A stretch of 64,000 nucleotides of DNA from Gracilaria domingensis (GCA_022539475.1 VCMS01000075.1:124001-188000), one strand, 5' to 3'. Positions 11,486 through 23,972 are shown, counted from the first letter of the stretch. Numbers and translations: made by a program. Notes: generated from the letters alone by a model not told the origin.

Positions 11486-11775
11486 ATTTGAGCGGAACAG
11501 ACGACCAATCAATCTTTCCGCGACAATTCTAAGTACAAGTCTTTCCTCCACGTTATCGAAAAACGCGTGCAATCGACGCAGGTCACCCGTGTCACGAAGG
11601 CAGTCCGGACACCCGTCACTCAGATGCGGCGATAGCTCCGGAACAGGACGGAGCAAACAGCTGAGATTAGCAAACACGCCAAACTCCGCCGCAGCAGGGG
11701 TGCGCAGTCCCGAAAAGATACTGTTGCGAGTCGCTTTCAAAGCAAGCGTCCACCTTGTTCAGCGCGGCGTTCGCG
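11486..11775 (-). pseudogene. Broken duplicate of the 3' half of the GST-like gene
   Basis: The minus strand aligns with the C-terminal third and 3' flank of the gene at 9141-9929. Shared blocks include PELSP, PDCLR, GDLRRL, AFFDN and CF..D.Q.YLFGTA, and the flanking bases GACCAATCAATCTTTCC occur in both. An extra C in the copy, in the stretch that matches the codons for AGPTAAD, shifts the frame. The terminal Tyr-Tyr-stop is lost, so the frame reads on. Similarity stops at about 11775, where the sequence becomes GC-rich. It is a relic of a local duplication. Confidence 0.82.
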
Positions 11776-12600
11776 TTTTGAGTCGGGCTGGGGCTGGCGG
11801 CCAGGGTGCTCTCCCGCGCTGCCGCGCGTGCCGCGCGTGTCAGCGCTGTATGGCACGCCGCGCTGCTACGATCGCGACGGCGTAGCCGCTCGTGAGTGCT
11901 AAGCGGCCCACCCAGCGAAAGAAGCTAGCGGCGGTACTTCCATCTACGGAGAATAACATAATATGTTTATTATGTCGAAGCTAAATCTCCGAGAATGCAG
12001 AAACTCGTTACTGAGCAACAAAAGAATAAAGTACAACCTTGCGGGAGAGACAATTTACCCGTTGGTTTGTCATGAAGATGATCGAGTTCCGTGACAGAAG
12101 CAGACAGCTAGATATTGTGATATGGGCCCGCCGTGACAGTAATTACCTCTCCAAATGCACTGTCCGGTTTGTAAAGATTGTCGTAGTAAGTCGAGTCTCT
12201 ATTTCGCGCAATGAATCTGGGACAATGGGTCGACAGACATAAATTATTAGAACGCAGCAAGAAAGTCACGAGTCAACTGTGATTTCGTCACTTAGAACTG
12301 TGGTGAGCACAAAGGCATAACCATGGCTGTAACTTAAATTCTGGTGTTGTCATTGTCCCTCTCCCTCTCCTTAGCGGACAGTGAAGTAGTCAATGCAAGA
12401 GCTGCGGAAGTGAGAACCAGATTTCGAGCTGTATGGTTCGCTATTCTATGGAACGGGAGAGCATAGTCTCATGTATCTGGTGGTAATGCAATGTTAATGC
12501 GATAATAATGCGTTTCAATGCAAATGAACTGTCACCAACTGATTAGAGAATGTGGCGTTTGGAAGCGAGAGTGCAAAACCTTAGGGGATGCGTGGCTCGT
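11776..12600. other. Intergenic; nothing recognised
   Basis: The first 150 bases are strongly GC-rich with GCGCGC runs. The rest is mixed sequence with only short frames. No RNA gene or repeat was recognised. Confidence 0.5.
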
Positions 12601-12608
12601 TCTATCAG

Positions 12609-12616
12609 TATAAAAG
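12609..12616 (+). promoter_or_regulatory. TATA box of the small coiled-coil gene
   Basis: TATAAAAG, 145 bases before the ATG at 12754. It is the same octamer as the box upstream of the phosphoserine aminotransferase gene. It argues that the frame's more upstream ATG codons are not the real start. Confidence 0.6.
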
Positions 12617-12753
12617 ACAGCAGTTCTTGCCTTTCCGTGCTTCATCTTCTTTCCGCCGCCCAAGCTGTACGAAGTATCCATCCCCCCACCTTCATCCTCA
12701 TTCTTCACATTCAACGTTCTACTTCTTTCTTTCGCACATCCCTCAGCTGTACA

Positions 12754-13119
12754 ATGATTGGTATAGTTTTGAAACTCGGTCTGGTCTTCGTCGCAGCTAC
12801 TTCAAGCTGCCTACGCAAGAAACGAGAACAGCGTTCCAGACGCCTTGTGCAGGCCGTGGAAGACCTCAGAGAGGAAGTAACTGCATTACAGAGGCAAAAT
12901 GATAACTTTAAAGCCGAAGTGATGAAAAAGGAAAGGATGCATAAAATGCATGTCTGCCTCATCCAGCAAGAAGCAAGGGAGAGACAGGCTGCATTGCTTG
13001 CAAAACAGGATCGTATGTGGCGGATGCGTGTCAGCCTAATGAAGCAAGAGGCTTGGGAGAGGCAGTTCGCCATGTATGTACAAGCGGACTGCGCACAAAA
13101 TGATGGATATAGTGTATAG
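12754..13119 (+). CDS. Small protein with N-terminal hydrophobic segment and coiled coil, unknown function
   Basis: The frame is open from 12550, but a TATA box at 12609 places transcription later, so I use the first ATG after it, giving 121 residues. Residues 1-17 (MIGIVLKLGLVFVAATS) could be a signal or membrane anchor, with a cysteine right after. Residues about 20-105 are highly charged and helical, with KKREQRSRR and two near-repeats: one with MHKMHVCLIQQEARERQAA and one with MWRMRVSLMKQEAWERQFA. This internal duplication supports a real protein. I do not recognise a family. A coiled-coil peptide anchored to a membrane is one reading. Confidence 0.5.
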   Translation: MIGIVLKLGLVFVAATSSCLRKKREQRSRRLVQAVEDLREEVTALQRQNDNFKAEVMKKERMHKMHVCLIQQEARERQAALLAKQDRMWRMRVSLMKQEAWERQFAMYVQADCAQNDGYSV

Positions 13120-13888
13120 TGTTTGGGCGTAAGTAAATGTTCATTATCATCATGTTCATGTTGAGGCTAACGTTCCAAGTATAGAAAAGAAAAGTTGGCG
13201 GTTTAGAAAGAGGCAAGAGCCGAAATCCTGAAGCTTTGGTTCTTGATAGAAAACAGAAATCGAGCTATCTCAGATGAATGAACAGCTCATGACGGTCATG
13301 AGGCTTGATCATGCCAAGATCAAGCCTGCTGGCGGCTCTACGTCCCAGTGACAACACACGGCTAAAGATCACGATACAGCACAAAGAAACAGATTGTCAA
13401 ATGACTTTTTCCTTCTGACCTCCTCTCTGATCGCGAAGATTCGCGATCAGGTGCTTTTATAGTTCTTAGGCTCTAATTCTTATGTGTAACTAGCTTCTAA
13501 TTAAACAACGGAGCACCATTGCGCTCAAAACTCTTCGTCAAATTAGGCCTATGTAGCACTCTTACCTTCAAATAAGAACCGTCCATCTTATTCGCTATAC
13601 AACCCTTCCTATATGCGCAAACACTTTTCTGCGTTCGTCAAAATACCAAGAACTAATTGCGCTTTTGTCCTGTTCCGTAAAGGTGGCTCACATTTCGGAC
13701 TCTCTTGAACATGAAGCATGGTGTCGCACAATTCTGTAACTCACCATGGTCGATGAAAGCTTGATCAACTGCAAGCTTTGCCCCAGAGTCTGATGACTAT
13801 GTTGCCCAGTTGGCATCATGCCTCTCTTTATCTATACTTATGATGGATCCTCAACCTTTCTTTTATGAAACACGTTACGTCAATCCCC
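13120..13888. other. Intergenic; one perfect short hairpin
   Basis: No gene is evident. At 13427-13450 CTGATCGCGAA and TTCGCGATCAG form perfect 11-base arms around a 2-base loop. It is not followed by a T-run and its role is unknown. Confidence 0.5.
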
Positions 13889-16800
13889 TCAAAGGGTACA
13901 CACTATCCGTGAAGTGATATTGTTGTCTGAGAAGACCCTACCTCTATTTAATGGTTGTGACGCGGTCGAAGCGCAGCCTAGTTGAATACCTGGAGAAATT
14001 GCGGAGGACAGACCACTTCCAGATATCTCATCGAGATTCGCTCTGTCCCTAAGGAACATTCTCAAAGTAGCGGGGCCATGTGATTTTGCCGAAACCCATC
14101 CGGAATTCATTGTCGCAATAGCAGAAGTGCCCCATAATCCACGAGATCGAGCTTCATTTACATCCATAACCACAATTTCTTCTCCCCCTGCCAGGTTGAT
14201 ACTGCTAATGAATTCGTTAGAGGATGATAGGCGTAGAAGGCCAACCGTATTGTTCAAAAATGAGCACTGGTGCTCAACAGTGCGATTTGATCTGCTCCAT
14301 AACTGTATCTGAGTACCAGCTCAGAATTCTCAAACAGCATGTTGGGCAACGAGACCGATGTTGCCTCGGGAGCCGCAACATTTCCAATGCCTGATTGCTT
14401 TGAATGCGACCTTACAGCCACGGGAACAGTGATGGCTAACGGCGAAGTTTCTACTTTGGTGCGAGATACTAAAGCCACGGCTCTAAATCCGAAAACCTCC
14501 CCAGTCATAGCGGACTTGATGACAAGCAGGTTGCTGAACAATCCATCACCTTTAACGGTATCTGAGAATCCTGACTCTCCATTGTCCTCCAGTGAAATAA
14601 TTGGTGTGGCGCCAGCATTACCAATGATTGGGTCCACGCGATACAGAGTGAATCGTATCAGACCGTCTGGTAGGGTGGTCACAATCTCTGAAGTATTGCG
14701 GGTGATCAATACGTTCACAGCGGTGTTCACTAGAACAGCCGCGGGAAAAAATTTCAGTGCAGCAGTCTTACTTGCGTCCACTTCTGCTTGGGCCTGCAGA
14801 GAGCTTAGCGCATCATCAATGGTGCCAACAAGACCGTCCACCAGGCAAGCGCTATTTTCACCACACAGAGCCACGAGCTCTGGTGATCCACTGTCAAAGT
14901 TAACCGGTGTACTAAACATTTAGTTAAATGGCACATTACACAGGTCAAAACTGTTGTGGCTTAGTCCTTCCTCGTACGAGAACAGGGATTCAGAAGGGTC
15001 GCGAATGCACCAGTTTTGAGTGCAATAATCATATGCAGCGAAAACAGGAGATCGAATCCTGACGTGGGAATTGGAACTACTTCACCAAAACGCGTCCTCC
15101 AATCGTTTTTGTAGTTGTTGTTCGGAGATCCAAGAAGCCCGATGATGTGAATCGTGCAGCATGCTAACGTAGCATGAGCACAGGCTGCAGACCGTGCAGC
15201 AGTTTGGTGCCCAAGCTGTGAGTGGTACTCATGCTGGAGGATAACCGTGCAAGGCAGCGTAGAGTACAAGACCTGCTAGTCTCAGTAGTGCTACACGATA
15301 GACGGTCGGCCAGACCAGCATCACCCCCGCCCAGTAAACGACTCATCACCCATCTCATCCAGTTTCTTTGTTGGATGCGGTTTCCGTTTTCCACGTCTCT
15401 TAGCAAGAAAATCTGAAGGCTTTCCAGAAAACAGCCAAAGACCGAGGACTTCCTCAATCTAAACGACGAACGCACCCCGGAGCCTAGTCGCAAGCTCACT
15501 CGAGAACTAGCTACAGAAACTTCGGCACCGTTACCTGCAGCCACGTTCGCGATATCTTTTGCTTCACCATTCACATACAGAGACAATGGGCATCCACCAA
15601 CTGGAGTGGAGAGCGAACTTTCCGCCTGGGCTATGGATATTTGCAACATAGGAAATCCATCTTGCCGCATAGCAATCGCAGTGGTCACGCTTCCTCTAGA
15701 GTTCGGACCACTGGATCGTGCTTGGATTTGTAGACCAAAAGACTGAGACATAACAACGATAAACTCTCCACTAGCTTGACAAGCAAAATATAGCCCATCA
15801 AACGTACGAAGGTGAGGGTCGGTGTATATGCTGCTTGTTTCACCGTCATCGGGTGGAGACAGGATCGTTGATTCCGGGGGCCGTACACCCTCTGGCGGGA
15901 ACAGTGTTGTGGAATCCGTGATCGGAACGGAAGAAGACGAGATGGCAAAACACTGTTTCTCATCATCCTTGATCACACATTCTTGCTCTGCCCTGCTGCA
16001 ACAGTCTTTTTCATCGCTAACCAAAGTGTTGTCCTGAAACTCCAGAAAGTAACATGCTTGTTATATCTGCGCTTAAGGATGGGTTTCCAGGCAACGTTTT
16101 CGAAGGACCGTCCTCAGGTGGATCGAGCTCGTACCGAGTAAAAACTTCGCGTCCTTTGGCACACTCTTGGCTTTCAATTGCAACAAATGGCACACTTCGC
16201 ATTGGGCGAACGTGGGAATACTCGCCGGCGGAACTGGTGAGAAGGCGTCCTCCAAAGAAACTTTTGCCTCTACTTCCAAGCCGGCAGCAAACGAAATTCG
16301 CGCGCTGAACAAAGGAAAATACAAGACGAGTTGCGGGCGAAGTCCTCCAAAAGCTACCACAGCCAGAGAGGCAGGCGAGGGACCAAACTCTATCGGTTTA
16401 GAAGACGTGACGTTGTGGTCGATAGAAATAGGGTCGTCGTCCAGGAATTCCCAGCTAAACTTCGGTTTCCATAGAGCTCCTGTCGCGGAAAGGATTACTC
16501 CTTGCTCTATTTCATACGTTCCTTTCCCCTAAAGGCCGCCAGATCCTTTTCCACTTTCCCTCAAACGAAAGAACTATGGGGACATCATGAAAACAACCAA
16601 GCTTCGGCAAGCCGTTGATTCCCCATCCCGTTAGTCTGTCAATGGGCCGCACTAAGCCGTTCAGGACAGGTGGGGTGGGAGGAAGGGCTTCCTCAATGAA
16701 AGGAAACTCTTTCTCCAACTTTGTTCCTTCGAGGTGTGCAGTATCAATCTTTGCGAGCAACTCGGGATTTATCTTTAAATCCAACGCAGCTTGGATCCGA

Positions 16801-17805
16801 ACATCCACTGTGCCTCGATTACGATCCCAAACAGCTTTTTAGCTTCTCAATGAAGCTATCGCTCGTCCCCATAACCTTAAATACCGCTTTGAACGGTCCA
16901 AGGTTGGCACCCGTTTGAAACTCTGGAAGAGCCTTTCTTGAAACAGGTGCTAGAGTTGTAGAGTCAACGTCTGGGGCAGCTATGTGCACTAGTTCCATGC
17001 TGGCCCTGTCAAAGACATCTAAAAAGTTTGTAGGTGCACCCCGAATAACAGTTTCTGCAGGTGAACCCGAGACAGAGTTGATGGTGAGATAGGCATCGCT
17101 GAACTCACGTGTGCGATCGAAACTAGTTTCTTCACCATCAAGATCTCTCTCCTGTAGGACACAAGCGCCAAATAAATCGCGATTGATGACAATAATAGCG
17201 TTAATGGGGTAGAGCTCCGTAACTGATTGTGACATCGTAGAATCAAGATTTGTTCTAATACGAATGATACCACCCCCACTGCATTCGACAGAGTCGATCA
17301 CTGCTGAAACAGCATCCAGTGATATGACTCCATTGCTATTGAGCGTTCCGTTAAAAGAGAAGGAATACGTGCCTTGACTTTCTGTCTCACCAGATGGAGC
17401 AACGGCGGATTTCGTAAGCTCACTAATCCTAAAAATGCGTTCAGAGAAAGATACTTCGCGACTGACACTAGGCGATGGTGAAACAGATGGAGACGCTGAT
17501 GGTGTGGGAGATGACGATGGAGTTAAGCAGCCGAACCCAGAGAAGAAGGAGAGCTTACAGGGTTGAACAACGCAGTCATCACGAAATCGAGGGCTTGAAC
17601 AGATTTGCTACGCTATAGAGCGACCAAGGTCCAGAGGATAACAAACTGCTGAACATTTCGCGGAGGGAGAATCTGTTTGGGCGTCTGCAGGAAAAAAAGC
17701 CAAAGAGCAAAGTAAAGAAGAACTTAATGAAAAGGCAATTCGAGAGCATAATGCACGGCGTAGAGAGCTGTGTGGATCACCAGCGTCGGAAAAGAGAGAA
17801 AGCAA
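13889..17805 (-). pseudogene. Secreted von Willebrand factor type D domain protein, broken frame
   Basis: Read leftwards, the pieces form one protein of about 1,300 residues. It starts at 17805 with a signal-like segment (SLSSSLLCSLAFFPADAQ). A cysteine-rich stretch and a Ser/Pro linker (PTPSASPSVSPSPSVS) follow near 17500, then a long beta-rich region. A VWD domain follows, with TDPHLRTFDGLYFACQASGEF near 15810 and GLLGSPNNNYKNDW near 15110, and cysteine pairs continue beyond (CTQNWC near 15000, LCGENSAC near 14870). The frame is broken by a TAG at 17608, a TAA at about 14920, and single-base shifts at short homopolymers near 16820 (A5), 16520 (G4), 15045 (T4) and 14258 (T5). About 200 bases near 15165-15390 split the VWD domain and could be an intron. 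VWD proteins are extracellular adhesive or matrix proteins. Decay is likely, but clustered homopolymer errors could also reflect base-calling. Confidence 0.75.
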
Positions 17806-19734
17806 TGGTCATTTATCCTAAAATGATCGTCATCGCCCAGGGGGAACAAAATCCTGTTTGTACTTGAAGAAATACCCCTTATTCGAGTTATGGAGAAATG
17901 TCCCCAAGCGAGCCTTCTTTGATCAGACATCCCAGAAGACTAAGGCCCAGAAGATGTATCACAAGAGAAAAAAGTTGCGTGAACGGGAGCAAAGGTACCT
18001 TCTTGACACTGCTAACTGCGACGAAAATGTTCTCGAATACTCTTGAATGTTGCGCGTAATACTCTGTATAACGACGACGAACAGAGCTGTCGAAGATGGG
18101 ACAGGAGAGCGGCCAAAATGACAATAGGCGCCGAAGGTCACGGCAAGCTGTCTTGGGGCCCCCAGAAGCGTCTACGGTTCACAAAGCTGCCTGGTACTGC
18201 AAAAGAGTACGTTCCAGAAGCGTACTTTCGGTACATTACTGATTTGCACTCTTGGGTTGGGCCCGTCCATTGTTCGCTGGTCCATAGAGGAAAGAAACTC
18301 AGCGAGTTTCCGGACGAAGGCTCATGTTGATTCCCCCACACCACCGTGGATGTCTAATGTTAATGGTACTAGTTCTCTGCCGTTTCCATTGCATAATTAT
18401 CCACACTTTCTGCGTTCCTCCGCCTTCGTAGCAGCGCCTGCTGCCCTCTTTGATGCTGACGGGAGATGAGCCTGGTTCTGTGGACTTACTATCTCTACGT
18501 CAATGCCAAATAAGACCAGGACATAGACGACTATCCTCGATCATCAGATCCAAACGAAGCTGCTGAGCCTCTAGTAAATAGCTCTGGGATGGAAAGCTCC
18601 ACTCTCTTTCTACATCCAAGCAAGCTGGTGGTCGTCTCAATAAGAGGAACAAAGTGTCCCGGAATGTGTTGTGGCGCCTTGTAGATCCAACGCCAACTGG
18701 GCGCACCATGGCGTGGTAACCGGGTTCGTCTAATCTTAGCACTGTGGTGGTTCGTGTTAGCGCACGATGGACAGAGCTGGTTCCCAGGATAATCGACTTT
18801 TCCAAGCCTAGTCTCAGCCATTGTCTTCCAGATCTCTGAAGAAACTGTCGGATTATCGCTCGAAAGCACATGCACTGTGAAGTGCATACTTGCTTCAGTC
18901 GTAGAACTGGAACGAATACGAGAGAGTTTGAGTCATGTAGCACATGCTGTGGAAGTCAATGACGGCAGACGCTTGTCGTGAACGGATTTTGCTATGGCAT
19001 TTGCGTAAACATTTCGGAAGAAGGCCAGCCGTCTATGCTGGTCCGCTCTAGATGACAAAGTTTCAAAAGAGAGGAAGAAGTAATGGTGGTGTTCCCTGCG
19101 GATAGCGCACACAATTTTGCAACCGGGGTGGAATTTGTGGGGGTCATATTCAACGAGTGCAATGCTTTATACACAGCACTTGTTATCAGAAACCTACACG
19201 CGAAGAACAAAGAAACATAATAAGCGGCTTATATAATTCCAAGACAAGCAGGTGAAGCCCAGATCTCCGTTTTCGAAGGAAAGAAGTGCAGTCGGCTATG
19301 CAACATTGGACAGGGGCCTTCTCAAACGCTCGAGCACTCGCCGCGTGGTGCCAAGAGCGATGACATGAGCACGGATCATAATGATGAGGTAACGAAGAAA
19401 TTAAACTACTATAAATTTCTTTCATACGGGTAAAATTGAGACGAGAGCGATTCCAGAAACATTTTTTAGTTTTGACCTGTTGCGAACTTCTGACGAAAAG
19501 GGTTTCGTTCCTCCTTGAATTTATCTAATTTTAGATCTACTTTACAGTTTATATGTGCCGAGTTTCAAGTTCATTTTACTTTCTTTGTTTAAATTTTGAC
19601 CTAACGAACGTGTAACGCAAAACATTGTTTAGCTTTGATTTTAAATCTTGTTTTTCATCTCTATATCTTGAAGAGACGATTTAAACACATTCATTATCAT
19701 AAACCTGCTTATCTAGGCGTTATTTTGGAAAATA
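17806..19734. other. Intergenic; unassigned short frames
   Basis: Several frames of 60-147 codons overlap on both strands (for example around 17.86-18.33 kb plus and 18.5-18.95 kb minus), but none shows a motif I recognise, and the strands compete. From about 19.4 kb the DNA becomes AT-rich. Confidence 0.45.
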
Positions 19735-20329
19735 TCCAGGCCCGTATTTCTGACTACTTTTGCAAGTAGAAAGTCAGAAGTCATAGAATTTCGCTCCAAG
19801 TCAGTCAGAAGTAGTCATGAAGTAGTCACTAAGAATTGAGGTAATAGGACCGGATGAAATTAGAACCAAACGTTGTTAGAAGACTATTGTTTCAATCAGC
19901 ATCTTTCAAACAACATTCTTAAACGATTACAAAGCAAAATGCAGCTGCTTTCATATGTGTTATTGCTTTTCTTTTTAGCATTCTATAAATATTGCCATTT
20001 AGGGATACTGATAGGTTGTCGAGGAAAGTGTTAAATAAGAACAACAAGCAACACTTTACTCTAATGAAGAGCATAAACGCCGTCGACTTCGTAGCTGCCG
20101 CCTCAGTATCTATTATTGGCATGATGATTTCTCTAGTGATGTTATGAGCTGAGCCTTGAGTGCTCGAGAAGATCAGCTCACGGCGCATTTGGCCCCCTGA
20201 GACGATCAAAAAGTGGATCCCAAAAGGTTATGACTAAAATGACTAGACTACATCGATATTTCTGTAGTCAGTCAGTCATGACTACCGTATTCTAAGCCCT
20301 AGTCAGTCAGTCAGGAATACGGGCCTGTA
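19735..20329. mobile_element. Short inverted-repeat transposon (hAT-like MITE)
   Basis: The left end reads TCCAGGCCCGTATTTCTGAC and the right end, on the other strand, TACAGGCCCGTATTCCTGAC. Flanking octamers GGAAAATA (19727-19734) and GAAAAATA (20330-20337) look like an 8-bp target duplication with one mismatch. Both ends carry repeated AGTCAGTCAG subterminal motifs. The 595-base body has no transposase frame. An 8-bp duplication and CAGG ends point to the hAT group. Confidence 0.7.
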
Positions 20330-23300
20330 GAAAAATATTTTTCTCCTTAAAACGATATTTAGAACGAACGTCAAATTGAGCTTTTAAGCATACCTACTTC
20401 AACAGCTGCAATTAAATGAGTGTCTTGAAATTGCCCGACAAAGCTATTATCTCATTTGGTTGGTCAAAAATAATGTGTCAAATTACACCCGTGTCTCTAT
20501 TGGGCCGGTTGAAATGGTAGAGCCTCTAAAACATTATACAAACTCTTTAGTAATTTAACAAACAAGAATCTAAGCTTCTTGTCAAGCTTTGAGCCGACTC
20601 GGCTATAATGTAATATTCCTCTCTGCTGGCCATGCTTTCAACCCTGTTTTAACTCAATCAAAGAAAAACAACAGTTTTTGGCGATGCGGCGAACATGATA
20701 CCGAGTTTATTTGGACACATCAAGCAATGCATTTTAGAAGCTTGGAATTTCTAACTCTACTAAATTGAGTTCAGTTCAGTCGTTCTAGATGATATTTTTG
20801 ATAATATATGAGCACGTGGTCTCCATGTTTGGCACCTACATAAAGGGTATTTGAAAGTTTTATTCACCGACGGATGAAAATAACATCATATCAATTTAGA
20901 GCTCTGCGCTATCAAGAATATAAAATAAACGCAGAACGACAGAAATTAGGAAACCATATGATTTATTGAGGTGAGCAAATAAAGACCGCTGTTTTCTGTG
21001 ATGCATAGAATGAACCACAATATGGTTTAAATGTCAACTTTTTGAGTCTTTTGAGTTCTTGCTTCAGTTCGAAGCGGTGACATGAAGTCGCAACGTGGTC
21101 TGCCTTCGTTTCGAACCTTTTTTGTTTTTCAGGCCTTATATCTTTGCTGAAAAGCCACGAGTCAAGGCTTTCGATTCCAGTAGAAACATGTCAAGTAAGA
21201 TAGATGTTGAACGCCTCAGTTCTGGCTGGCTCAAAATCATTTTTCGAGCCGCTCGAGTTGGGTTGGTTTGGTTCGAATTTGATGTGCTGTTGTGTTAGGT
21301 ACTGCTCCAAAAGAAAGATAATCTGTAACACAATGAAGTTTGCATTGCAGTCTGGCCTTCTCCAGTGGAGAGAAAGGCCGGCTGACGCTCCTTTTATAAT
21401 AGTTGTAGCGGTCTATCTATATGTGTGACTAACCTACAAGCTAGTTGACATGGCATTGCAGAGTGACCTACTGTTTTCTAGAGTGTGAGCTACAAGCCGA
21501 TCACAACGATCAAGCGTGATCCAGGCTTGTACGTTTACTTTTGCGTTACACAATCGACCTCAGTGAGCTTTTGTTTCAAAGCGGTCCACCACGACAAGAA
21601 GTACTCTTGGGCAAGAGTACTTCTTGTCGTGGAACCATGTCGTCGGCGTAGCAAGTGGTATGTTTCAGCAAGCATACTGTAGCGCGTTGAGCTCAACAAT
21701 CAAGATATCCGGAACAGTTCGATCATCGTTTTCTACATCATGAACGTATCATTCTACCCTTGTAAGATTGTTGGCCCAGTGGTCAAACAGTTCAGGGACT
21801 AGGGAAAGTATCTCTGACACCACACAGATGACGAGCGTAGCGTGCATATAGTTAATCTGAGGAAAGATATAGTACAGTAGTGTTCTTCGTCATTGGCTTG
21901 GTCGTGAATTACTTTTTGATCACACCTTTAGTTGCTTGGTTCGTCGTCGAGCAACGTGCCGAAAGGGACATATCCAGGAATGTCAACATTTCTCAGTACA
22001 ATGTGTGCGATTAGCAACGGTGTGTTGAGCAGCCAATAATCACACGCTTCACCCTTTCCGTTAGGAAAGGTATGCACGATGATGACACTGTATGTCGAGT
22101 CGATCGACTCGAGTCCCATCTCATGTACAAAGGGGGAAGCTTGGAAGCCTTGATGATGAAACTTCAAGGGCATATCGCGTTCGTGACTGACATGAGGGTT
22201 CGAAAGCTGGGGTGAACATGTGATTGCTCTGACCCAAAGCAGGCAAATGAAGCAAATAGCATCACAAAGCAATGGACGGTTACTGAGCTTGGTATTGTAG
22301 TGCGAAGGCAAAGAAGATAAGATGCGCCTCGCAGAGAAGGCGGTGAGGGCGATTCTTGCTCCGCAGGACATGTATACGACGCATGACAGAAGATGTGAAC
22401 GATGTGAGATGTTTCACGAGTGGTGAATCACGACAGCTGAGGCTGTTTGGGACTCGGGCTAAAGCGCATGTGACAAACAGTGTCCGTGCGGTGAATGCGT
22501 TGCATGGATTGTTCAAAAAAAGGGGGGGGGGGGGGTTGCATTTCTACGAAGGGTGATGGTGGAGAATTTAGCGAGATTGAGAGTTGGTAAGAATCGGCAA
22601 GTAGTGAGCCGATTGCACCAGCTGTCTATGAATGAATTCTCCTTGGAGTCTCTTGAGCCTCAGTCTCTTGAGCCTCAGTCTCTGGTCTCCTCGTTTTTTC
22701 CAATGGTGCTCAGCAGTGCTGAGTGCATTCACGTCGTCAAGGAGTAAAATTGCACACAGCTGGCCAAAAAAACGCGAAACAAAACGTTAAGATCGTTCCG
22801 TGCGCTCGAACAAGAGACGAGGCGGAAAAGTAACGGCAAGGCGTTTTGCGGCGATGTTTCGGATGCATGTGATACAACTGGTACGCGTACCCCCGGGGGG
22901 GGTGTCTGGGTCAGACACTACAGACAGTCTGACATGTCACGCGGGTGCGAGTGCGTTGTTGTGGGAAAAACATTTTCGTTCCATTGCGCAGGGGCGCAAT
23001 ATGGCCAGCGTCGGGCTCGCAGAGCGAGGGCGGCGTTTTGCTGACAGCGTTTTTCGGAGGTGCGAATATTGTCCGGCTGCAGTGCGTTTGCGCAATGTGA
23101 TGATGACGTGTGCGCGCGGGGAGGAGCGGGCCGTTGGATCGGTTCTCATCGCTTGCGAGATAACGAGCGCAGCGGCGTGGCTGTACTGACCTTTGCGCGG
23201 CTGCTCGTCAAAAAGTTTTTCATTGCCGCCGTTCGGTAACGGACCGCGCTGGGCTCGCTGTGCAACGTGAGTGGCTGTTATTAAAGCGAGTGCTCCCCGT

Positions 23301-23964
23301 AGCGTGGAGGGAGATGATTGGCTATTTTTCATTTTAAAAAACTTTTTTAAATCGGCGAGCAAGTTTGGTCCCTTTCTTACTGTCAATTTGCTCGGAGTCG
23401 GATCGCCAGATATTTGTGCCGTCACCGCGATTTTCAAACTGCCAGCTCAAGTTTGAGATTTTTGTCGCTCTACGCCTGTTTAAAACACCACACAATTGGG
23501 CGCCAGCAGTAGAAGCAGGGCGGCCAAATGCGGCCAAACACGCGGTCTGCCAAATTCTGGCCGAGCTTTTCGAGTCTTTCCGTCCGCCACCACGGCAACC
23601 AGAGCTCGAACGCGGCACACAGCAACACGGTAGTTGGCAAAACCCAGAAAAACCGCCAAAGTTTTCAACTTGCCACCGGCGTCACAGCCGCCGTCACGCA
23701 CGTCACAAAAAACACGTGTCGCGGGCGTCTTTTGTCTCGAACGACATGCGCCGTGGCGCATGCTGAGAAAAGCATGTGTTGAACGCGTGCGTCCGCATCT
23801 GTGCCTTTTAGCAGAGAGCACACGCGTTCCGCGTCATTTGCGCCTTCAGCGCCATCTTTTCGCATCGGCGCGCGTCGGCGTGCGCCGCCCCGGGCGCGCA
23901 CCGTGTGCGCGCTGCGCTGCGCCGCATGGTGCGTGCTGCTGAGCTGGCGGCCCTCGCGGCTGCT
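20330..23964. other. Long intergenic stretch, AT-rich then GC-rich
   Basis: No gene was recognised. It contains the long hairpin at 21589-21632, a run of 14 G at 22522-22535, a short GAGCCTCAGTCTCTT duplication near 22655, and a GC-rich segment from about 22.8 kb that leads into the promoter of the aminotransferase gene. Confidence 0.5.
21589..21632. repeat. Perfect 21-bp inverted repeat with 2-base loop
   Basis: CCACGACAAGAAGTACTCTTG, then GG, then the exact reverse complement. No T-run follows and no gene is adjacent. Confidence 0.9.
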
Positions 23965-23972
23965 TATAAAAG
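23965..23972 (+). promoter_or_regulatory. TATA box of the phosphoserine aminotransferase gene
   Basis: TATAAAAG lies 128 bases upstream of the ATG at 24093, in otherwise GC-rich DNA. Confidence 0.65.

Noticed and set aside
22522-22535. Run of 14 G
   Set aside because: Simple homopolymer without context; not treated as a functional site.
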